Shown: in pieces, positions 16,488-24,985 of the stretch
Layout of the letters: every line of letters starts with the position of its first letter
Numbering within the stretch: position 1 is the first letter of the stretch
Assembly (NCBI RefSeq): GCF_000721175.1
Contig: NZ_JOEZ01000015.1
Location: 62,001-126,000 of the forward strand
Source: Streptomyces anulatus
Lineage (GTDB): Bacteria > Actinomycetota > Actinomycetes > Streptomycetales > Streptomycetaceae
Direction of reading: 5' to 3'
Length of the DNA: 64,000 nucleotides
The notes under the pieces: model-generated
Database searches by the model: none
Seen by the model: only the letters and a program-made list of their open reading frames with translations
Told to the model about the DNA's origin: nothing
Translations under genes and position numbers: made by a program

Positions 16488-17231
16488 ATGTCTTTTCCGC
16501 CCTCCGGACGGCACTCGGGCGCCGCCCACCACGAGTACTGCAACACCGGCCTCTGCTGCCGGTGCCAGATGCGGACCTGGACGACGAAGGCGGGCAACGA
16601 GCGGCTCTGCGGGCCGTGCGCGGCCTGCTGCCAGGCCTGCGGCCGGGCGCCCGCGCCCCACCTGGACGGGCTCGACGGAGGGCTGTGCGCCGAATGCCGC
16701 GGCCTGTGCGGACGCTGCCACGCCCCGAAACGGCCCGACGGAACCTGTTCCTGCGACCGCTGGCGGGAGAGCGCCAAGAGCAACCCGCGCGGCTATGTCC
16801 TCCAGGCGCTGCCGCAACAGCTCCTCCAGGCGCTCGGCGGCCGGGTCCCGAGCACCGTCCACGACCTGATCCACCAGGAACTGGCGAACCGCAGCGCCAG
16901 TCTCCTCCGTGAACGCATCGAACGCCGCTGGAACCTGCGCTGGGCCCACGCCCTCAACGAGAAGGACGAGGACGGCCGCCGCCGCTGGAGCGCCCAGGAC
17001 ATCGCCGAGCAGCTGTTGATGCCCGGCTCGTGCTCCGACCCGCAGTGCGAGGACGGTTACCACGTCACCACCGACACCCCGTGCACCCACTGCCGGCAGC
17101 CGCTGCACCGCTTCGTCACCTCGGTCGCCGACCACACCGCGACCCCGGAGCACGCCCACGCCGCGGCGGCCCGCATCCGCCGGGCGATGCTGGAGAACCG
17201 CTCGCGCAAGAAGCTTCCGCCACGCGGATAG
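16488..17231 (+). CDS. Cysteine-rich protein with multiple zinc-ribbon-like CxxC pairs
   Basis: A 247-residue protein of unknown function. The N-terminal 90 residues contain a run of CxxC pairs (CCRC, CGPC, CQAC, CAEC, CGRC) like treble-clef or zinc-ribbon knuckles. A further set near 190-215 (CSDPQC, CTHC) is separated by a charged helical middle region with RWNLRWAH. The arrangement suggests structural zinc and nucleic-acid or protein contacts, which is inference. Codon bias is normal for the window. It follows the small membrane protein gene. Confidence 0.72.
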   Translation: MSFPPSGRHSGAAHHEYCNTGLCCRCQMRTWTTKAGNERLCGPCAACCQACGRAPAPHLDGLDGGLCAECRGLCGRCHAPKRPDGTCSCDRWRESAKSNPRGYVLQALPQQLLQALGGRVPSTVHDLIHQELANRSASLLRERIERRWNLRWAHALNEKDEDGRRRWSAQDIAEQLLMPGSCSDPQCEDGYHVTTDTPCTHCRQPLHRFVTSVADHTATPEHAHAAAARIRRAMLENRSRKKLPPRG

Positions 17232-17275
17232 GACGCGGCCCCGGTGTGGCCCGGCCCTCCACGTCCACGATCAGT

Positions 17276-17295
17276 GCGGTGTGGGGCCACACCGC
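17276..17295. terminator. Compact GC-rich hairpin
   Basis: GCGGTGTGG at 17276-17284 and CCACACCGC at 17287-17295 form a nearly perfect palindrome 45 bases after the cysteine-rich gene. It may be a terminator or a regulatory site for the next gene. Confidence 0.4.
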
Positions 17296-17372
17296 GTACT
17301 GGCTCGGCTGCGGCGCTGCGACAACCGGGCGCAAGCCAACTCGACCGGACGTTGCGACCGGGTCGCACGCCC

Positions 17373-17378
17373 TATGCT
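17373..17378 (+). promoter_or_regulatory. -10 element TATGCT, probable leaderless start
   Basis: TATGCT ends seven bases before the ATG at 17386 and no ribosome site lies between. A -35-like TTGCGA lies at 17352-17357 with a 15-base spacer. Confidence 0.4.
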
Positions 17379-17385
17379 CGCGCCC

Positions 17386-17763
17386 ATGGAGCAACGGGAA
17401 GTCGTGAAGCGCGTGATCGGCATCCTCACAGAGGCGCGCGAAATGCAGCGTCTGCTGGAGGCGGACCTCGAACGGGAAGATCTGGACGCGGGAGCGGGCG
17501 CCGTCACCGCCCTGCTGAACGAGACGATGCCCCACATCGCCATCCCCGACGACTTCTCCGTCGAGGAAGTGGTCACCGTCGTCGGGCGCGAGGTCGGCGG
17601 TGCGGTCGAACAGCTCGTGAGCGCCTTCACCCTCGCTTTCACGATGCTGGCCCAGGTCCACGACTCCGGGCAGACCGACGTGTCATCGGCCGACGTCCTC
17701 CAGGACCTCGCGCTGCGGGTCGAGGGCGGCGGAGCGGACGAGGACGAGGATCCGCTCCTGTGA
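17386..17763 (+). CDS. Small acidic protein of unknown function
   Basis: A 125-residue, acidic protein that I do not recognise. The N-terminal half is a charged amphipathic helix (VKRVIGILTEAREMQRLLEADLERED). The middle contains two hydrophobic helical stretches (VEEVVTVVGREVGGAVEQLVSAFTLAFTMLAQV), and the end is EDEDPLL. No enzymatic motif is visible. The start is fixed by a -10-like TATGCT seven bases upstream and by the loss of coding bias before it. A stress-protein gene follows 75 bases downstream. Confidence 0.65.
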   Translation: MEQREVVKRVIGILTEAREMQRLLEADLEREDLDAGAGAVTALLNETMPHIAIPDDFSVEEVVTVVGREVGGAVEQLVSAFTLAFTMLAQVHDSGQTDVSSADVLQDLALRVEGGGADEDEDPLL

Positions 17764-17838
17764 CCCACTGCGTTCTGCCCCGCGGGTATGCATAGTGGAG
17801 GGAGGAGCGCGTATCTCCCTCGCGGCATGGAGGCAGCT

Positions 17839-18018
17839 GTGGGAAAGAGCACCGACATAGCCCGCGCCAAGGCGCGGAGGCTCAAAGGCATGATCAAGGA
17901 ATCGGACGGCATCGCCCTCGAGGACGAGCGGCTGAAGGCCGAGGGCAGGAAGGAACAGGCCGAGGCCCGCCGCGAGGAGGCCCTGGCGCGCGCGTCGCGG
18001 GCAGCCTCCGACCGCTGA
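17839..18018 (+). CDS. Small charged protein, CsbD-like
   Basis: A 59-residue, highly charged, lysine/arginine/glutamate-rich helical protein without cysteines. The opening KSTDIARAKARRLKGMIKE and the ERLKAEGRKEQAEARREEAL tail resemble actinobacterial CsbD-family general-stress proteins. GTG 17839 is chosen because GGAGG lies five bases upstream; an in-frame ATG at 17827 overlaps that ribosome site. Family assignment is tentative because such sequences are low in complexity. Confidence 0.6.
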   Translation: MGKSTDIARAKARRLKGMIKESDGIALEDERLKAEGRKEQAEARREEALARASRAASDR

Positions 18019-18029
18019 GAGAAGCGAGG

Positions 18030-18058
18030 CGCCCGTGCCGACACGTACGGCACGGGCG
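18030..18058 (+). terminator. Terminator hairpin
   Basis: Arms 18030-18040 and 18048-18058 form a perfect 11-bp stem with a seven-base loop, followed by TCTTCG, twelve bases after the CsbD-like stop codon. Confidence 0.75.
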
Positions 18059-18134
18059 TCTTCGCGAGTCCGCGCGGTCCGCTCGGGGTGCCTGTGCGGT
18101 TCGCCCGGCCTTCCGGGGCCGCTCCCGGCGGGGC

Positions 18135-18806
18135 TCACTCCTTCCGGCGCGCGGCCTCCCGGACCCTCTCGACGATCTCGCGGTCCAGGGCCGCCCTGAC
18201 CAGCGCCGCGGCGAACGTGGCCCGGTCCCGGTCGCGTGCCACATCGGCCAGCTTGCCGGGGGAGGTGGGCAGACCGAGCCGCTCGGCCCCCTGCAGGGCC
18301 TTGGCGCCGGCCCAGAACCCGGTCTCCGGCCAGATCGCCTGCACCTCGCGTACGAAGATGTCGGCCCCGGCCGGTCCGATCCCCCGGACGCGTCGGAGCC
18401 CCGCCCGCAACACCTCTCCGTCGCCGTCCGCCTCCGCGCGCAGTCGCCGCAGGTCGCCCTTCCAGACATCGAGGACGAGACGCGCGCCCTCCCCGAGCTG
18501 GGTGGAGGTCCGCTCGTCGTAGCGGCGGTAGCCGCCCTCGCCCAACGCGTCCACGCGCTGCTGCCAGGTCGCCTCCACCATCCGGCGCGGGGTCCGCATG
18601 CCGTGCGCGAACAGCGCCCGTGCGGCGGCCACGGCGACCGAGGCGCGGATCCGGGCGCTCAGCAGGTGGCTCAGCACCAGGAGCTGGTAGAGCGGTTGCG
18701 GAGTGTCGCGCAGCCGGATCCCCGCCTCCGCCGCATACGTCCGCCCGCACTCCTCCAGCAGCGCGTCGGTGATCCGGCGCGCCGATGCGAAGACCCCGCC
18801 ACTCAT
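18135..18806 (-). CDS. HhH-GPD/endonuclease III-like protein
   Basis: A 223-residue protein resembling the helix-hairpin-helix-GPD DNA glycosylase fold. It shows the N-terminal helix QLLVLSHLLSARIRASVAVAAARALF and the hairpin VRGIGPAGADIFVREVQ near 150-166. The catalytic Lys of endonuclease III and the C-terminal four-cysteine iron-sulfur motif are not seen, so it may bind DNA without classical glycosylase activity. It starts inside the end of the upstream membrane-protein gene (ATGA overlap) and has no ribosome site of its own, implying translational coupling. Confidence 0.7.
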   Translation of the reverse strand: MSGGVFASARRITDALLEECGRTYAAEAGIRLRDTPQPLYQLLVLSHLLSARIRASVAVAAARALFAHGMRTPRRMVEATWQQRVDALGEGGYRRYDERTSTQLGEGARLVLDVWKGDLRRLRAEADGDGEVLRAGLRRVRGIGPAGADIFVREVQAIWPETGFWAGAKALQGAERLGLPTSPGKLADVARDRDRATFAAALVRAALDREIVERVREAARRKE

Positions 18807-18985
18807 CCGTAACCGAAGATCCGGGCGAGGAAGAATCCGGCGACCACGAGAGCTCCGATCACGATCAGGGCGCTCCAGACGCCGGGGTGCTCCCACAGCC
18901 CTCCGTCCGCGCGTTCCTCGTGGGCCTCGCTGATGGAGCCCTCGGCCGGCGGTGTCTCTCCTGGGGGATTCGACGAAGCAGCCAT
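18803..18985 (-). CDS. Small membrane protein, DUF6480-like
   Basis: A 60-residue protein: a polar N-terminus with NPPGETPPAEGS, then WSALIVIGALVVAGFFLARIFGYG as a single C-terminal membrane helix. The PPGETPPAE box before one membrane helix is how I recall DUF6480 proteins, common in Streptomyces. It overlaps the HhH gene by four bases and is the first gene of that pair. It is divergent from the exporter gene at 19112 across 126 bases. Confidence 0.65.
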   Translation of the reverse strand: MAASSNPPGETPPAEGSISEAHEERADGGLWEHPGVWSALIVIGALVVAGFFLARIFGYG

Positions 18986-19111
18986 GCCTCCAGGGTCTCT
19001 CCGACCGCGCCTCCGCGCACGCCGTCCGCCGTGCCGCCAGGTACGGGGCCGTACGGCGGAGCCCGGGCTGCGGGAGCGCTGCGGGGAGGCGATTCGGGGC
19101 ACCTTCAGGGA

Positions 19112-20317
19112 ATGCCCCGAGTCTCCGCCCCCGTCGTCAAGCTCGTGCAGCGCACCACCGAACCCGCCGGGGTGCAGACGCTGCGCTCGACGGCGGCCGC
19201 CGTCATCGCCTACTCCGTGGCCGTCTGGGCGCTGCCCGAACCGGCCCCGCTGACCGCGCCCCTCACCGCGCTCCTGGTCGTCCAGGTGACTCTCTACGCG
19301 ACGCTCACCACGGGCGTCCGCAGGGTGAACTCGGTCGTCGTCGGCGTCCTCATCGCCATCGCCTTCAGCTCCCTGGTCGGGCTGAGCTGGTGGAGCCTCG
19401 GCCTCACGATCTTCACCTCGCTGATGATCGGGCGGCTGGTACGGGTCAACGAGTTCGTGCCCGAGGTGGCGATCAGCGCGATGCTGGTCCTCGGCGTCTC
19501 GCAGGTCGCCGACACCGCCTGGGACCGGGTGTGGGAGACGCTGATCGGCGCCGTCGTGGGACTCCTGTTCAACCTGCTCCTCGCCCCGCCCGTCTGGGTC
19601 GGCTCGGCCGGCTCCTCCATCGAATCGCTGGCCGCCCGGATGGGCGCGATGCTGCGCAGCATGGGCGAAGAGGTGGAGGGGAACTACCCCGTGTCCCGGG
19701 CCGCCGCCCGGCTGCACGAGGCCCGCAAGCTCGACCACGACATCGTGGAGGTCGACGCCTCGCTGCGGCAGGCGGAGGAGAGTCTCACCCTCAACCCCAG
19801 GGTGAGGCAGGGGCTGCTCCACCGGGTCGTCCTGCGCACCGGGCTCGACACGCTGGAGATCTGCGCCGTCGTCCTGCGCGTCCTGTCCCGTACCCTCACC
19901 GACCTGGCGAAGGCCCGTACCGAGGAGTCGCTGTTCCCGGCCGACGTGACGGAACTGCTCCAGGAACTCTTCGGCCACCTCGCCGAGGCGATCGAGAGCT
20001 TCGCCGTCCTGGTCACGACGCAGCTCGCCGCCGACGCGGAGGCGGCGGAGGACGGGCTCGCCGACGCGCTCGTCCGCAGCCGCGCGACCCGCGACCGGGT
20101 GGCCGACCTGCTGCTGGAGGACGTCCAGGAGCACCCGCGCCAGTGGCAGCTGCACGGGGCGCTCCTCGCCGAGATCGACCGGGTGCTGGCCGAACTCGAC
20201 ATCGAGGAGCGCACCGAACGCCTCGGCGATGAGCTGGGCCGCCGCTCGGCGGAGGCGCACGCGCGCCACCCCCGGCTGCGCGCACTCCTGCGGCGCCTGG
20301 GCAGGCAGCCCGCCTGA
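19112..20317 (+). CDS. Aromatic acid exporter family (FUSC/ArAE-like) membrane protein
   Basis: A 401-residue protein. The N-terminal half has five to six membrane helices (for example ALLVVQVTLYATL, VVVGVLIAIAFSSLVGLSWWSLGLTIF, LIGAVVGLLFNLLLAPPVWVG). The C-terminal half is a long soluble, helical region rich in Leu, Glu and Arg. This is the layout of actinobacterial aromatic-acid exporter (ArAE_1/FUSC-like) proteins, which are thought to pump aromatic carboxylates. ATG 19112 is preferred; codon bias decays before it. Confidence 0.78.
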   Translation: MPRVSAPVVKLVQRTTEPAGVQTLRSTAAAVIAYSVAVWALPEPAPLTAPLTALLVVQVTLYATLTTGVRRVNSVVVGVLIAIAFSSLVGLSWWSLGLTIFTSLMIGRLVRVNEFVPEVAISAMLVLGVSQVADTAWDRVWETLIGAVVGLLFNLLLAPPVWVGSAGSSIESLAARMGAMLRSMGEEVEGNYPVSRAAARLHEARKLDHDIVEVDASLRQAEESLTLNPRVRQGLLHRVVLRTGLDTLEICAVVLRVLSRTLTDLAKARTEESLFPADVTELLQELFGHLAEAIESFAVLVTTQLAADAEAAEDGLADALVRSRATRDRVADLLLEDVQEHPRQWQLHGALLAEIDRVLAELDIEERTERLGDELGRRSAEAHARHPRLRALLRRLGRQPA

Positions 20318-20330
20318 CCGGTCGCGCATC

Positions 20331-20348
20331 CCGGGGTCCGGACCCCGG
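20331..20348. terminator. Perfect 18-bp palindrome after the exporter gene
   Basis: CCGGGGTCC followed by its exact complement starts 14 bases after the stop at 20317. It is flanked by GCATCCC and GGGATGC, which can extend the stem. The remaining gap to 20581 holds another inverted repeat (TGTCCG at 20399-20404 and CGGACA at 20417-20422) but no gene. Confidence 0.55.
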
Positions 20349-20581
20349 TCGTGCGGGATGCGGAGGCGGCCGGTCACTGGTTCCCTGGGGTCAGGGCGTG
20401 TCCGGCGGATCAGGGTCGGACAGGCCGCGGCGTCCGGTGCGGTGCATCGCAAGGCGCAGGAACGCCTTGGAGCCCGTCGTCACCTTCCCGGCCGACGGGC
20501 GACGACGGGATCTTGACGACAGGCCCCCGGGGCGTGTTCGCTGGACACGCCCTGGAGGTCCCCAGCGTCCAAGGAGTGGTG

Positions 20582-20773
20582 ATGAGCGGTTCGGACGAAC
20601 CCGCCGACCTGGCTCGGCAGATGCGTGAGAAGGCCCAGCAGCTCGCCGAGGCCGCGGAGCGCGCGAGCGACCCGCACGAGCGCGAGCGGCTGGAGAAGAA
20701 GTCCCGGACGATCCGGGACCGGAGCGAACAGCAGAGCGCCATGGCGGCCGGGGACGTCTACCCCGAGAAGTAG
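20582..20773 (+). CDS. Small charged protein, DUF6381-like
   Basis: A 63-residue hydrophilic helical protein. The pattern QMREKAQQLAEAAERASDP, ERERLEKKSRTIRDRSEQQS and the closing AAGDVYPEK matches what I recall of Streptomyces DUF6381 proteins. Function unknown. A clear AAGGAG site precedes ATG 20582. Confidence 0.75.
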   Translation: MSGSDEPADLARQMREKAQQLAEAAERASDPHERERLEKKSRTIRDRSEQQSAMAAGDVYPEK

Positions 20774-20837
20774 CCCCGGCCAGGCCGACGCCCGCCTCCG
20801 AAGGACACGCAGACCTCCGGGGGCGGTCGGGCGCGGG

Positions 20838-21845
20838 TCAGCCGGCCCACTCCAGGAGCCGTTCCGCGCTCCAGGTCGTCACCACCCGGTCCGCCGGGAC
20901 CCCGCACTCCTCGGCGCGGGCGCAACCCGACCGCTGCCAGTCGAGCTGCCCCGGGGCATGCGCGTCCGTGTCGATCGCGAAGAGGGCCCCCGCCGCGACG
21001 GCCGTGCGCAGCAGCCGCCGTGGCGGATCCCGCCGCTCCGGCCGGCAGTTGATCTCCACCGCAGTCCCCGCCGCGGCGCAGGCCGCGAAGACCCGGTCCG
21101 CGTCGAACCGCGACTCCGGCCGGCCCCGCCCGGCCAGCAGACGCCCCGTGCAGTGGCCGAGCACATTCGCCCGCGGATGGCGCACCGCCGCCTCCAGGCG
21201 CCGCGTCATCGGTTCCGGGTCCATGCGCAGCTTCGAGTGGACGGAGACCACCACCACGTCGAGGCGCTCCAGCAGCTCGTCCTCCTGGTCGAGCGAACCG
21301 TCCGGCAGGATGTCGCACTCGATCCCCGTCAGCAGCCGGAACGGAGCCCACTCCTCGTTGAGCCGCGCCACCACAGTGAGCTGCTCCCGCAGCCGTTCCG
21401 GCGACAGGCCGCGTGCCACCGTCAGCCGGGGCGAATGATCGGTGAGGACGGCCCACGCGTGCCCCAGCTCCGCGGCGGTCCGGCCCATCTCCTCGATCGG
21501 GCTGCCCCCGTCCGACCAGTCCGAGTGCAGATGGCAGTCGCCCGTCAGCCGGGCGTGGAGCTCCTGGCCTCCCTCGACGGAGGGCTCGGCCGCGGCCTCC
21601 TTCTCCAGCCGGTCCAGATACCCGGGCGTCCTTCCGGCCAGAGTCTCGCGGATCACCTCGGCCGTGCGGGGTCCGATCCCGGCGACCTGCTCCAGGGACT
21701 TCGCGGCCACCCGCTCGGCGGCCTCCCCGGCGGCCATCGCGTCCACGGCGGCGGCGGCCGTACGGAAGGCCTTCACCCGATAGGTGGCGGCCTGCGAGCG
21801 TTCCAGCAGGAAGGCGATCCGCCGCAGGGCGGTGACGGGGTCCAT
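20838..21845 (-). CDS. HhH plus PHP-domain phosphoesterase (PolX C-terminal-like)
   Basis: A 335-residue protein. Residues 1-100 form a helix-hairpin-helix domain like the Pol beta 8-kDa region (FLLERSQAATYRVKAFRTAA, VAGIGPRTAEVIRETL). The PHP metallohydrolase domain follows with DCHLHSDWSDG near 103, LTDHSPRL, GIECDILPDG, VVVSVHS, LGHCTGR and DTDAHAPGQL, the usual His/Asp metal ligands. It corresponds to bacterial PolX without the polymerase domain, so a 3'-nuclease or phosphatase role is likely. ATG 21845 has GGAGG upstream. Confidence 0.85.
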   Translation of the reverse strand: MDPVTALRRIAFLLERSQAATYRVKAFRTAAAAVDAMAAGEAAERVAAKSLEQVAGIGPRTAEVIRETLAGRTPGYLDRLEKEAAAEPSVEGGQELHARLTGDCHLHSDWSDGGSPIEEMGRTAAELGHAWAVLTDHSPRLTVARGLSPERLREQLTVVARLNEEWAPFRLLTGIECDILPDGSLDQEDELLERLDVVVVSVHSKLRMDPEPMTRRLEAAVRHPRANVLGHCTGRLLAGRGRPESRFDADRVFAACAAAGTAVEINCRPERRDPPRRLLRTAVAAGALFAIDTDAHAPGQLDWQRSGCARAEECGVPADRVVTTWSAERLLEWAG

Positions 21846-22078
21846 CGGCACCTCCACCGGGTACGTCCGCGGCCGGCACCGGTTCCGCCGCGCGTGTCAC
21901 CAGCATGGGCGCATCCGTCCCCGCACGCCTCCGCGACGCGGGTCGCCCTCGTCAGGACCCGGCTTTCCCGGAGTCCGTCACGGACGGCCGGCCCGGTACG
22001 CCAGGGAGTGCCCGAGGAAGGGTCCGTGTGCACCACCGGGATCGCCCCGGCGGCCGGCACCCGCCACCGGGACTTCCC

Positions 22079-22363
22079 GTGAACGTCGAGGAGGGCGCGC
22101 ACGTCTACAGCATCGACACGTCCTACCCGGAGATCGGCTCCACGGGCATCGGGCTCTACTCCGTGGGCCGCGACGGCCGGACGGTGACCGCCGTCGAGTG
22201 GGGACAGCTCGGCGATCTCGACGGCGCACCGCTGGAGGGGTTCAAGAAGACGACCCGCACCGCCGTCGCCAAGCTCCACCGACACCGGCACTCCGCGTGC
22301 GGCCGGCGGGGCGGCCGGACGCCGGAGGTGCGGGGTACCCCGGATCGGGAGCATGCTGGCTGT
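22079..22363 (+). other. Coding-like segment in frame with the SpoIIE phosphatase, possible short gene without its own stop
   Basis: From GTG 22079 to about 22280 the frame has strong GC3 bias and reads as a compact domain (HVYSIDTSYPEIGSTGIGLYSVGRDG, then FKKTTRTAVAKLH). From about 22290 to 22440 the bias collapses, yet no stop codon occurs before the phosphatase. It is either a small gene whose stop was lost, or a real N-terminal extension giving a 963-residue protein. Confidence 0.4.
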
Positions 22364-24970
22364 GTGACCCGGCACGATACGCCCCGGCATCCCCTGCCCG
22401 CCGGAAACGGGACCGCGGCCGGGGGATACGACGGTGCCCGAGCACCCGACGAGCTGTCCCTCGTCCTGGCGCAGGCTCTCGTCAGTGCCGTCGAGTCGAC
22501 CGACGGCTACGCGGGCGGCGTCTACCTGCGCAGTCGGACGCCCGGACTGCTGCGGCTCGCGATGCTCGCCGGACTGCCGGGCCCGCTGTTCCGGCCCTGG
22601 TGGCGGATGCATGTGAACCGGCCCTTCCCGGTCTCCGAGGCCTACCGCTCGGGAAGGCCCGTGCTGCTCTCCGACGCGGAGGAGTCCATGCGCCGGTTCC
22701 CGCAGCTGATGGCCGGGCTGCCGTTCCCGTTCGGTTCGCTGTGGGTGCCGATCACCGGACCCCGGGGAAGCATGGGCGTGCTGGCGGTCCTGCGGGCCTC
22801 GACACCGGGCCGGCCCATCGCTCCCGCCGACGGCGAACGGCTGCACCGCCTCGGGCAACGGCTCGGCGGCGCGCTCACCGATCTGGAGCGGCGGGGGATC
22901 GACTGCGGATGGGAGACCGAGCCGGTCCCCGTGCAACTGCCCGCCGCCACCGCTCCCCCGGTGCGGGTCTGCCACTTCGACTGGGACCTGCACTCCGGGC
23001 AGGTCGCCGCCGACGAACTCTGCGCGATCCTCGGCTTCGCGCCCGCCGACTTCCCGGGCACCATCGACGCGATCGCCGAACGGCTGGTCCCGGAGGACGT
23101 GTACGGGCTGTGGGCGCTGGCCCGGCAGACGGTGGAGTCGGCCGAGCCGGTGGTCCGCCGGATGCGGCTGCGCGGCCCCGACGGCCGGTCCCATCTGCTG
23201 GAGCTGTCCGGCCGCTGGACCCACCCGGACGGCGATGCGTCGGCCGGTCATCTCAGTGGCTTCCTGGTCGACCTCGGTGCGGGGCCCGTCGTGCCGGAGG
23301 CCGCGGACCGGCTGCCCCGGGGCATTCTCTCGCTGGACCGGCTCGGCCGGATCACGTACGCCAACCGCCTCGCCGAGGAGTTGCTCGGCCACTCCCGCGC
23401 GGAGCTGATCGGCCATGTCGTGTGGCAGGCGCTGCCATGGTTCGGGCACGAGGCCTACGAGGACCACTACCGGGCGGCCCTGATCGCCGACGAGCCCGTC
23501 CATTTCCTCGCCCGGCGCCCGCCCTCGCGCTGGCTGTCGGTGTCCCTGTACCCGGACCACTACGGGGTGAGCGTCGTCCTCCAGGCGACCGACCAGCCGG
23601 CCTACGCCCCCGGCTCCGTCACCTCACCGGGACTGGGCATCGGCTCGACCGCCGACCGTTCCTCCGCGCTGTACCGGCCGGTGGCCCTCGCCATCGCACT
23701 GACCGAGGCGGTCACGGCCCGCCAGGTCTCCGCGGTGGTCACGGAGGAGCTGCTGCCGGCGTTCGGCGGCCGTCAGCTCGCCATCTACCTGCTGAACGAG
23801 CGTCATCTCGAGCTGGCCTGGGAGACGGGATTCCCGAAGGGGTTCCTCGACCGCTTCGACGGGGTCGGGCTCGACGTCAGCATCCCCGGGGTGGAGACCC
23901 TGACCACCGGCCGGCCGATCTTCTTCGAGTCCATGCAGCGCCTCGCCGAGGCCTACCCGGGCATCCCGATCGACGCGGACGTCGGGGCGCGGGCGTTCCT
24001 GCCGCTGATCGCCTCGGGGCGGCCCGTCGGCTCCTGCATCCTCGGCTTCGACCGGCCGCGCGGCTTCAGCCCGGAGGAGCGTACGGTACTGACGGCCCTG
24101 GCCGGCCTCATCGCCCAGGCCCTGCAGCGCGCCCAGCGCTACGACAGCGAGTCGGCCCTCGCCCGCGGACTCCAGGGCGCCCTGCTGCCGCACCGGCTGC
24201 CGGAGATCGACGGCGTGGACACGCTGGGCCGCTACCTCTCCGGCACCCAGGGCATGGACGTGGGCGGCGACTGGTACGACGTCATCGAGACCGGCCACGA
24301 ACTCGCCCTGATCATCGGCGACGTACAGGGCCACGGTGTCTCCGCCGCCGCGACCATGGGGCAACTGCGCAGTGCGGTAAGGGCGTTCGCGCTGAGCAAC
24401 CACGATCCGCAGGAGGTGATGAGCGGGACGAACCGGCTGCTCATCGACCTCGATCCGGGGCAGTTCGCGAGCTGCTGCTACATCGCCCTCGACCCGGTGA
24501 CCGGTGTGGCCCGTGCCGTACGGGCGGGGCATCCGCAGCCCGTGCTGCGGCAGCCCGACGGCCGGACGGAGGTCCTGGACCTGCCCGGCGGCATCGTGCT
24601 CGGGATCGACGGGCACGCGACCTACCCGGTCACGGAGATGCGGCTCGAACCGGGGGCGATGCTCGCCCTGTTCACGGACGGGCTGATCGAGCGCCCCGGC
24701 ACGGACATCGACGAGGGGATCGAGCGGCTGCGCGCCACCGTCGAACGCATCGGCGCGGTCCCCCTGGCCGATACGGCCGACCACGTCATCGGAGAGGCGA
24801 GGGCGGCCATCGACCGCCCCGACGACATCGCGCTCCTGCTGGCCGCCCGGTGGGCGAAGGCCCCGAAGGTCCGGCGGCCCGCGACGTCCCGTGCGCCCGG
24901 CCCCGACCTGTGGCGCACGTTCAGGGGGCCGGGCCCGGGCCGCTCGGCGGCAGCCCGGGACAGCCCTTAG
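22364..24970 (+). CDS. PP2C-type SpoIIE phosphatase with GAF and PAS sensor domains
   Basis: An 868-residue signalling phosphatase. An N-terminal GAF-like region (about 30-170), PAS-like modules (about 200-400, including LDRLGRITYANRLAEELLGHSRAELIG) and a second GAF domain (about 430-590) precede the SpoIIE/PP2C domain. That domain reads RGLQGALLPHRLPEIDGVD, then VGGDWYDVIE and IIGDVQGHGVSAAATMGQLR with metal-binding Asp. Such proteins dephosphorylate anti-sigma-factor antagonists. GTG 22364 lies six bases after CATGCT and has no ribosome site, so a leaderless start is likely. An in-frame GTG at 22079 would add 95 residues. Confidence 0.85.
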   Translation: MTRHDTPRHPLPAGNGTAAGGYDGARAPDELSLVLAQALVSAVESTDGYAGGVYLRSRTPGLLRLAMLAGLPGPLFRPWWRMHVNRPFPVSEAYRSGRPVLLSDAEESMRRFPQLMAGLPFPFGSLWVPITGPRGSMGVLAVLRASTPGRPIAPADGERLHRLGQRLGGALTDLERRGIDCGWETEPVPVQLPAATAPPVRVCHFDWDLHSGQVAADELCAILGFAPADFPGTIDAIAERLVPEDVYGLWALARQTVESAEPVVRRMRLRGPDGRSHLLELSGRWTHPDGDASAGHLSGFLVDLGAGPVVPEAADRLPRGILSLDRLGRITYANRLAEELLGHSRAELIGHVVWQALPWFGHEAYEDHYRAALIADEPVHFLARRPPSRWLSVSLYPDHYGVSVVLQATDQPAYAPGSVTSPGLGIGSTADRSSALYRPVALAIALTEAVTARQVSAVVTEELLPAFGGRQLAIYLLNERHLELAWETGFPKGFLDRFDGVGLDVSIPGVETLTTGRPIFFESMQRLAEAYPGIPIDADVGARAFLPLIASGRPVGSCILGFDRPRGFSPEERTVLTALAGLIAQALQRAQRYDSESALARGLQGALLPHRLPEIDGVDTLGRYLSGTQGMDVGGDWYDVIETGHELALIIGDVQGHGVSAAATMGQLRSAVRAFALSNHDPQEVMSGTNRLLIDLDPGQFASCCYIALDPVTGVARAVRAGHPQPVLRQPDGRTEVLDLPGGIVLGIDGHATYPVTEMRLEPGAMLALFTDGLIERPGTDIDEGIERLRATVERIGAVPLADTADHVIGEARAAIDRPDDIALLLAARWAKAPKVRRPATSRAPGPDLWRTFRGPGPGRSAAARDSP

Positions 24971-24985
24971 AGAGGGCTTCGTCGA

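Noticed and set aside
17759..17789. SigB-type promoter before the CsbD-like gene
   Set aside because: GGGTAT at 17784-17789 fits a SigB -10, but no GNNT -35 lies at a spacing of 14-16 bases.
20399..20422. Inverted repeat TGTCCG...CGGACA as a transposon end
   Set aside because: No second end, target duplication or transposase fragment was found nearby.
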